Origin: Choristoneura fumiferana
Taxonomy: Eukaryota; Arthropoda; Insecta; Lepidoptera; Tortricidae
Reading direction: 5' to 3'
Assembly (NCBI RefSeq): GCF_025370935.1
Contig: NC_133495.1
Coordinates: 848,141 to 912,140, forward strand
Length of the DNA stretch: 64,000 nucleotides
This document shows positions 1 through 9,500 of the stretch, piece after piece. The stretch's first letter is position 1, and each line of letters begins with the position of its first letter. The position numbers were made by a program, and so were the translations under genes. Under the pieces are notes generated by a model. The model ran no database searches. It worked only from the letters and a program-made list of their open reading frames with translations, and had not been told where the DNA came from.

Positions 1-932
1 ATTTGAGATTTGATTAACAAAGAAGGTGGTAGGTAAATTATAGTAATAATTGGTTAATCTTTTTTTTTAATTTATTTCTATTGCTCTATTGTACTTAGCG
101 TCCATGTCCTATATATTATTTGTGAAATAATTCTTCCCTTAAATCACTGTACACTTTATATATTTTTATTCGGCTCTGTTGCTTAAAAACATTATTTTTA
201 TCGAAGCTCCGGTGAAAAGGTGAAAATATATATTTTTGTATAATAGTAACAGTTTGAAACCATTTTCCATGCGTTTCAAAATCGTAAGTTTTTTATTTAT
301 TTACATATAACATGACTCTGGCGAAGAAAAATACATAAAAATATAAGATTCCATTACTTTGCGCATTTTAGCATAGCAGTGTATAATTCTCAAGTTAAAG
401 GCTCTATGAAAGAGGAACGAAAAGTTGTTTTTTTATTTGTTTTTCTTTACATCTGAATAGATTATTTTGTTGGTTCATTTATCTGCAGCATGCTGAAGCT
501 TCTTATTGAGAAGATTTTTTTTATGTTTCGTAAACACGGTGTCGCATATGTATAGTAGCGAGAAGATGAAAAAGCGATGGTTAAAAATTGAAATGTATTG
601 TTGTTATTTGCGGTTACTTGGTTTTTACAAAAATGTTTTCAGTAAGACTTCATTTTAAGATTGTTTACCCCATTTCTTTTTGCTACAAAAACCGAAGCTA
701 TAATAATCTTTTTTGACTTTGGCACCATGGTAATTTATTTGTTGCATCTTCTAGTGTACTGTACTTATTGTAAATAAGTCGGCGATTTCGCGTATAAGAA
801 TATTATTATATCTATATTTAAGCTTTCAGTCTTATCTTTCCTTAAACATTATTAGTAAAACGTGATTGAGGTTTGTCTGTTTGTTTATTCCGCCTGTACC
901 GATCGGCTGGATATTCGCATAAAGATACTTTT

Positions 933-1378
933 AGGGTTCCGTACCCAAAGGGTAAAAACGGGAGCCTATTACTAAGACTTCGCTGTCCGTCCGTCCGTCT
1001 GTCACCAGGCTGTATCTCATGAACGGTGATAGTTAGACAGTTGAAATTTTCAAAGATTACGTATAACTGTGGCTGCTATAACAATAAATACTAAAAACAG
1101 AATAAAATACTTAATTAAGAGGGGCTCCCATACAACAAACGTGATTTTTTTGCCCTTATTTGCTTTATATTAATAATGGCAACAGGTAGAAGATTGAAAC
1201 GAATACGGAATATTTAGTTGTGTAACTCTTTAAAAATAAATAATAAAATTTATATTAAAGGGGGGCTCCCATACAACAAATATGATTTTTTGCCGTTTTT
1301 TGCTAAAGTCTAATATTGTATAAATAATGGTACAGAACGCTTCGTGCGCGAGTCCGAGTCACACTTGACCGGTTTTTC
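933..1378 (+). repeat. unclassified interspersed repeat, family R1
   Basis: It starts AGGGTTCCGTACCC, has a CCGTCCGTCCGTCTGTC microsatellite-like part, and ends GAGTCCGAGTCACACTTGACC followed by T's. Related pieces occur at 37400-37480, 44750-44838 and, reversed, 51297-51507. Confidence 0.75.
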
Positions 1379-2140
1379 AATGTGATGTTAAATTACTGTA
1401 TTCTTAATTAATAATTAATAATTATTAGTACCTACTCGAGTCTTTATTGCATAAAAATTTTTTTTTTTTAATTACCTTTTCATTTCGGTCAGTAGACTGA
1501 AGTTGTAGAGTCGCGATTTTTCGTTTTTTTGCAATCGGATAGATAGTGTAAGTAGTCCCTGTAGGCGCGAGTGCCCCTGCGGGCGAAAGCTAGTCGTGTG
1601 TAAATGTCAATTTATTATGTGTAAAGGCAATAAAAAGCTGCTTGTGCTAATGTAGGTGCCTTGAATTATTGTGAATACCGCTTTTTAAAAAGGTACTAAT
1701 GTTTGGAAATACAATGTAAAAAACAAGCATTGAAAGTGAAGTGGCAATCTCAGAAATATAGCACACTATTTTGAAGTTTCAAGTAAGAATATTTATTTTG
1801 AAAAGTGTCAAATTGTTTTTTTTTCCACTTTCTATAAAGAAGTCGTTGTCCATAGCAAAAATTATGTTATATCCTCGGAAAAACTGTTATTCAAGAATTG
1901 TTTCCGAGGATTTGTCTGTTTTATGAAACATCTAGCTTTTTCTTCTTTAGTAGGTATAGGTTACTGCCAATACTAGTCACAAAAAAGTGAAATTTTATAA
2001 AAAGTGATGTGAATTGCCGAGGAACTTACAATTATAACGATGTTATTTTAACGTTATCCCAGATTTTAAGTAGCATTAACCTTTAACTGAATCGCTACTC
2101 GCTAGTCACATAGTTCAACTAGTTAAATTACATTTGTATG

Positions 2141-2234
2141 TATAGTCGGGGTAAGAAAAGGTTCGTCACTTTTCAACTCTATTTCAATTACGTTAAGGTC
2201 CAAAAGTGACGAACCTTTTCTTACCCAGACTATA
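2141..2234. mobile_element. 94-bp palindromic MITE flanked by TA
   Basis: The arms (AGTCGGGGTAAGAAAAGG and its reverse complement) cover nearly the whole element, and TA flanks both ends. Confidence 0.7.
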
Positions 2235-3187
2235 CCACCATGTCAAGTGCCAATGGAATAGATATTTATCATAGCGTATTTACGGATTTTAAATAATCGC
2301 ACATCTTCGACACAATATCACGTTCCTCTCACAAAGAATTTCACCCTCTTTGGTGTTACATAACAATAAATAATTAAGTTTGTGCCTACTTAGAAGCGTA
2401 GAGTGAAATTTTCCGGACTGACAAAAAGTTTATTACCGACTTTAGGAAAAGGAGGTGATCCTCAATACTGCAAAACTCTTTTTGTTTACTGATTCGGAAA
2501 TTTCTGTTTTTATTGAAAGGGATACTTACAGATTTCAATTGAATTAATTTAATTTGAATTTTTATGAAAAAAACGCTCATATTTATCAACAGGCATGTTT
2601 TGGAGGAACAGAAAAGTCTTAGATTCTGGCGTGGGTATCAAAGTAGGAAGCACCTAACAACGCAGTCAAAAATAGGGCAGAGCTTGATAACGTTACTGAC
2701 TCGCATACGGTATTTTTAACGATGCGGTTACTTTTCAACCAATTAAATTATTTATATTTTAACGTAAGCCCGTACACCGCTACTAGTAATTTACACTAAG
2801 CATTTTTAATTTCTTCAATATTTTTATTATCTGTGTCAAGAAAATGCCAAATGCCTTCGAAAGAAAATATCAGTCTCAAGAACGCGTTGGAACGTGAACA
2901 TGCTAGTACGTAGATTACCTATTTTTTAATATATAAATGCGGTCATAAGTTGTACAAAATGTATTTATTTAATTTATTGTAATAATAAAGAGTATTCAAA
3001 ACTTTTTTTCATTGTCTCTCACCTTACCCAAGTCACCGTGAGTTGCGAACTAGCGCGGTAATATTCCTGGTCGTCTCACATTTCAAATACAAGACTATTT
3101 CTCAAATTTCGAATGATGTTTCCAACATGAATTTAAATACCTCCCAGAATATAAATGAAAATCAGTCAATTATAATAATATCACAGC

Positions 3188-3193
3188 TTTATT
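3188..3193 (-). terminator. polyadenylation signal of the Snail-like gene
   Basis: Read on the minus strand, AATAAA lies 23 bases after the TAA stop at 3219-3217. This predicts a very short 3' UTR. Confidence 0.6.
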
Positions 3194-3216
3194 TATGTTA
3201 CAATTTAACTTACACA

Positions 3217-3547
3217 TTATTTTCGCTTTCCAATAGACAGGTCCATGGGTTCGTCACAAAGCTCTTGAGTATTACCACATAGGCCCATGACCTGACAGCA
3301 TTGGTCCGTAGTCTTATAATCAATTGCTTCATTCAGCAGTGTTTTACCACAATCAACCTTATCGCATAGGTCAGTCTTACCACAAGGGTCTGGTACACAC
3401 TGGGTCTTATCACATGGGTCTATGGGTTTTGATAGGTTAGATTTGGGTTCGCTGGGATTGTGACGAAATACGCTTCCATATAGAGGGATAGGGGGATCCG
3501 CTGATTTGAAAGCGTCCGCGTTCTTTGTGGAGTTCTTTTGGTGCAAT
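3217..3547 (-). CDS. Snail-like gene, terminal exon (Cys-rich tail, CtBP motif)
   Basis: The acceptor CTCGTCCCCAG (AG at 3549-3548) gives the required phase; another AG further upstream does not. The exon encodes 109 residues and TAA at 3219-3217. A Cys/Asp/Lys-rich block repeats motifs of the type CDKTQC, PCGKTDLC and CDKVDCGKT. The protein ends EPMDLSIGKRK, where PMDLS fits the P-x-D-L-S motif bound by CtBP. The cysteine block has no counterpart that I know of in Snail proteins. A polyadenylation signal follows 23 bases after the stop. Confidence 0.75.
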
Positions 3548-6500
3548 CTGGGGACGAGGAATTTCAGGATGAGGAATGGCAGAGGTAGGGGATGATGAGT
3601 TACTGGAATTTAGGAGGTTTACTGACGCCTGTAAAATAAGTCTAAGCTGATGGCTTGTAGATTTGTTGCAACTGGAAAATAAAAATATTATGTCGAATAA
3701 TGTTTGTACAAGACGAATAAAGAATGAGTGACGAATACAGATTGAGACGAAATAAGGCCGAGGGTGCCTGCATTTTACATAACATCAACTGACAAAATTA
3801 ATTCGCATCATTTTTTCAAGTGAGCGAATCAGATGGGTCCGGGCTAACTGACTGTGTTAGGTTATGACAGCCCGATTATATATTGTCACATAGCAGTTAA
3901 CTTCTCAGATATAATTAATACTTTCTAATACTTACGCAAATAAACGTTATGCTATTTAAATTTGAGCCCACTCGTTATGGCAATTTACATTATGTGCATT
4001 AACATTATGGGTACCTATTCAGTTATGCGAATTTTGAGATGAATCGCTTTAAGGGCTAAAGACGCTAAGTAAGTCCTTGGTTTTATTTACTTAATTTTAG
4101 GTTTCAAAATTTATATGAGGTGCTTTATAGGAGCGTGCAGTCGCGAAATATCCATTATGGACTGGGAAGGGGGGGCCCAGAGAGTGCCGGATTCTCACTG
4201 GTTAAAAAAAACCCGGCTGCACGTAGTGCACGTCCCCAACTCCCTGGACCTTTTTATATACAAGGTGGCTCATTTAGATCGGTCAGTATGGGAAAGTCTG
4301 AAACTTAAGACACGAAGATCTGTTCTTAAGAACATGTCATCGATTTTAGTAACAAGAAAAACTGCATTCGAACATTAAAAAAGAATTTGTTCACAGTACG
4401 GGAATCGAACTAGGTCGTTTTGAAAAAAAAAACTTACATTATTTTTATTTGGATATCGATAGTGTAGGTCATAACTCATACGTAAGCAATGAATGTTACC
4501 ATGAAACACGATATCTAGAATGAATTAAATGCATTGTTTCATATTCTTTAATAATGTAAGTATTATTTTTCAAAACGTCCGGATTCGATTCCCGAGCACA
4601 ATTCAAGTTTCTTTTTTTTAATATAGGTATGTATGCAGTTTTACTTATTATAAAATCAATGGACCTAAGAACAAATCTTTGTAGGTATGTCTTATAGTTT
4701 GAGACTTTTCCATACTGACCGATCTAAATGAGCCACCCTGTATAGAGCCAGTTACTGACTTGTACTTGCGGCAGGCGGCCGCGCGGTGGCGCTCCAGATA
4801 CCGCGCTTGGCTGAAGGCCTTGCCGCACTCCGCGCACCGCCACTGCCACGAGTGGTGCCCGCGCGTGCGCTGGTGCGCGCGCAGGTTCGAACTGGAACAA
4901 CACACAGTTCAGGCTGCGTCTCCACCAGAGACATGCGAGGATGCATTGCGAATGTGTTTGTCATAGAGCAATAGGAACGCTTTATTTACCTATCCTCGCT
5001 CAGCGCAGCTCTAGTGGAAACAGCTCGTTCATTCCATTCGACACCACCGGTGGTGTCGTTTGGAACTGTTTCGTTCGATACCACCGACTATTAGTGATGT
5101 CCCTGTGATGTAGGCATGACTTCTACAGGTTTTGAACGGAAAAGCGATATCACAGTATAAAGTAGCTTGGACATAACTAGGGTTAGTCTCGAACGGAACA
5201 GTGATCCCAAACGACACCACCGGTGGTGACTGGTGTCGTTTTGGTGGTGTCGAATGGAATGAACGAAACAGCTCAGCGGAGGATGCAAAACAAGAGAAGT
5301 ATGAGTGCGAGGAATGAGTTGCGAAGCACTTAGTCACTATTGCGGCCAGTGGTCTAAGCTGCCTCTACCTCACCGCTTACTTGCCACTGAATAGAAACAA
5401 CAAGTAGAAAAGTCATAACTTTCAGTTTGTACCGAAATAAGCATTTGGAAAAGAAAATTATTTCATAAAGATAGTGAATAGGTAAGTAGGAAGGTGACTC
5501 AACGCTGATATTATGAGAATCCTAATTGGCATGTGAAACAGAACTTCCCGATGCACAGCGCGACGCAGCCCTACTAAAAAAAACTCAACAGACGAAAACT
5601 AGATAATTGGACCCAAGAATTTATTTGCGCTACCATGGAAAGCCCTTGAGAATTCGATGGTCCAATTTAACTGCTATGTCCAGGGTGGTCTTAGGCCATG
5701 CTGGGGCCCTGGGGCACACAAGAACTTGTGCCATTTTGGCAAAGAAAGTGAGTATTATATTTTATTCCCTTTTTTAGGGTTCCGGAGCCAAAATGGCAAA
5801 AACGGAACCCTTATAGTTTCGCCATGTCTGTCTGTCTGTCTGTCTCTCCGTCCGTCCGCGGCTTTGCTCTCAGGGACTATCAATGCTAGAAAGCTGCTAT
5901 TTTGCACGGATATATATGTAAACTATGCCGACAAAATGAGTACAAAAAAATATTAAAAAAAAAATTCAAGTACCTCCCATAGACGTAAAGTGGGGGTGTT
6001 TTTTTTTTCTCATCCAACCCTATGGTGTGGGGTATTGTTGGATAGGTCTTTTAAAACCATTAGGGGTTTGCTAAGACGATTTTTCGATTCAGCTAGTGAT
6101 TTGTTTGCGAAATATTCAACTATAAAGTGAAAATTTTCATTAAAATCGAGCGTCCCCCCCTCTAAAATCTAAACCGGTGGGTGGAAAAATTTGAAAAATT
6201 CGGGATGGTAGTAAGTATATCAAACTTTCAAGGAAAACTATAACGGTTAAGTTTGAGAGTTATTAGTAGTTTATGAGTAAATAGCAGCCTAAGGTATAAA
6301 ATATACCTAAACTATGGAAGATTCCGTATAAAATACGAAATCCTTAGAAAAATATTACTTAATTTTTTCGTAATGGCTACGGAACCCTATTTTGGGCGTG
6401 TCCGACACGCTCTTGGCCGGTTTTTTAGTGTGTTTTTAGAATATCGGCCTATTGGGAGGCCCTTGGGCTGGGGGCCCTGGGCACGAGCCCTGTGTGCCCT

Positions 6501-9500
6501 TATGGTAAAGACGATATTGGCTCTGTTTGCCAAATTGTACATTGTCGAAAAATTTAAAAATATGCAAGAGTAACTGACCGGTCGGCGAAGGTGCGCGGGC
6601 AGTTGGCGTGGGGGCAGGGGAAGGGCCGCTCGCCGGTGTGCAGGCGCAGATGCCCCTTGAGCACCCACGGCCGGTCGAACCGCTTGCCGCAGTAGCCGCA
6701 CGCGTGCCCGCCGCGCGCGCGACGCTCCGGCGCCGCTGCGTGACAGACCAACTACAGACCCAATTGCATAAAGCTGGGTATAGCCAGCGTTTCCGTAAGA
6801 GACGGGCGAGGATGCTGCGAGGTGGCGGCGTTGGGTAGATTGGCAGCCCGGGCGGTTTTGTATGTAAGTAGCTAGATACAAGAGTAGGTACAGTACTTTC
6901 ATTGTAGCATGGTACGGGTGACAGCTGTCAATATCACAAGACTAGAGAGTCAAAGTGTCGAAACTTGAGTCAATAAAACTAATAATTTACAATATTAATC
7001 ATTATCAATGTCATCATTAATCCGATTATTACGCTAATTTTGATGAGAATATTAGTGAAATTCTAGGTTGGAATATTATTTGACACTTATGTAAAGCTAA
7101 ACGGAGTTTGCAATAATTTAGATCACTAAACGTTACGTTACACGCATATTACGTTTCTTCACTTAATTGTGCTTTGAATTTAATTAATTGATTATAAAAA
7201 TCTGATAGCTTAAATTAATTTCGTATAACATAGTTCTTTATGCTCAAAAATTTTACGCCCGTCATATTCAAGCTACAACTGAAATATACTACCATATATT
7301 TAGACCGCAGCAACTTTTTTTGAGTAAAACGAAACGTGCATCAAGTGTCACTCGCACCATGCTAGAATGAAAGCACTGTAGTTATACATTAATATGTCTT
7401 TAAAGAGGGTGATTTTGTATGCCGTCTTTGGATGTACCGATTGAATTGTCGTTATCACCCCTTGATGCTTGGCACCCTGGGTGGACCGCCCCCTCCGCCA
7501 CTGCAGGGCTACTACGAAACTCGAAACTCGAAGTTCGTATCGTTCCGTCCCTCTCAGTCTCCTATTAAATAATATAAGCGTCAGCGGGACGGTACGATAC
7601 GAACTTCGATTTTCGAGTTTCGTAGTAACCCAGCTGTTGCGAAGAATGCGTTTATCGTGAAGCAATAGAAACGCATCATTGACCTATCCTCGCTCAGCAC
7701 AGCGCTAGTGGAAACATCTGAGCGGAGCGAGTATAGGTAAAAATTAAGCGTTTCTATTGGCTCATAAAAACACATTCCTGGCAACACATCCTCGCACATT
7801 TCTGGTGGTCTTCTGAATGTGTAAAGTGCAACATATTATTGGCGTAGGTGGTTGATATCATTCTTCCACCATTTCATATCATAATATCCACCTATGCAGA
7901 ACAAACGACCAAAACAAGCCATCGGACCTTGTGACTATGTAAGATTATGATCGCCCATACACAATGATACACCGGGAATCATACTGTGTCATATTTTGCG
8001 TCAGATCCGCCAGCGGTACCACGACGCTAAACAAGCATGGTTTCTATACGAAAAAAAATACGTTATTCTACGTCAAATTAAACAACCTAACTTAAAACAG
8101 TTGAAAAACCTTCGATATTATCATTTCCAAGTTTAATATCTCGAAAACGGATGCACGGATTTTAATTAAATATTGCTAAGAACCACCACAAGGAAACTCG
8201 TTTTCACGTAAAAAAAACACATCGAAATTGGCCTATCGACAGACAGGCATTGGCGTCAAACTTATAACACCCCTTTTTGCGGCGGGCATTAAAAACTAAA
8301 ATTAAAATAATATTCTACGGGAAAAATATAGCCAAACAAAATATCTTTAACGTTATTTTCGCTAAACGGGCAGCTAGCAGGCATTATCAAAACTTTATCA
8401 TTACGTCGTTACCTTTTTCTTTAAAGACCTCATTCTCTCTGCCGAAGAAAGGGTCTCTCTGGAAGGACTCCGTGCAGGACAGTAGCTCGTACTCCAACTT
8501 GCGGTCAGCACTGTACTTCATGAGGCTCTTTAGTTTCTCGGCGATCTTGTCGATCTCCGTGCCGCCCTTGTTCAGGCTCCTTCGAAAAATGAAGGGCAGT
8601 TTGGGTTTCAAGCGACAACTAAAATGAGAGTGAAGATGATCTTGAAACACTGCTGAGTCTGAGCTGAGTCTGAGCGGTATGAAATAAATGATTAGGTACA
8701 TTAAAATGATAAAAGGTATCATTAAATGTCTCTACCCGTTACAACGTATAAAAATATATTCTTTGTATTGAAAAGTATATAAATATGCCCACTAACACGT
8801 TTCCTAGCCAACCGTCGCCGGCGCGTGTTATGTACTAATGTGCGTATTAGGTACATTCCTATTACGGTCATGGTATGATACGGTGTACCTAGAGGGTAGA
8901 GACTTTAAGTAATCATTTCTGATTCGATCCCGTAGGTAGAGAAACCCCGAAACTCTTTCCATAGCTCGCTATGTAGGGCTAGGTGGTATTACGAAGTGGA
9001 ATTTGGTGTCTCCTTAGAATTGGCGCCTGGGCGTAAACAGCGAAGATTTAGCATTCGAAAAGACATCTTTATGGTTACACTAGCTTTTGCCCGCGGCTTC
9101 ACCCGCGTGTAATTCGATTATCGCGCGCTGTTCCCTCAGGAACTGTGTTTTTCTGGCTTAAAAAGTAGCCTACCTATGTCACTCTCTAGCCCATAAACTA
9201 TCTCTATGCCAAAAATCACGTCGATCCGTCGCTCCGTTTAAACGTCAAAGACGGACAAACATACAAACACACACTTTTTATGTCTCAGGCCTACTACGTC
9301 TACAGTTCTACCGAATTAGTGTAATTAGGAAAGATTGATACAAACACGACTGTCAGTGAGGCATCAATTATTCAATTAATTATCCCATTTAAACGTCATG
9401 CCATGCAATCATGGCAGTGTGCCACTCAAGAGAAAGATAAACAAGATGGTCGCGTTTGCGATGTACCTATTCCTATCATTGGATAAATAAATATGTATTA

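Larger units (their letters stand above)
1..3187. other. intergenic stretch downstream of the Snail-like gene
   Basis: AT-rich with no supported gene. It holds one 'AGGGTTCCG'-type repeat (933-1378), a short 'CCCCTGCGGGCGAAAGCTAG' end of a retroelement (about 1565-1596) and a 94-bp palindromic MITE (2141-2234). I see nothing recognisable in 1-930, 1600-2140 and 2235-3187. Confidence 0.6.

Noticed and set aside
2141..2234. microRNA precursor
   Set aside because: A near-perfect palindrome flanked by TA is better explained as a MITE; no loop or arm asymmetry typical of a microRNA.
6387..6902. 171-codon minus-strand ORF over the finger exon
   Set aside because: It reads exon 4 in the wrong frame; the finger frame is the other one.
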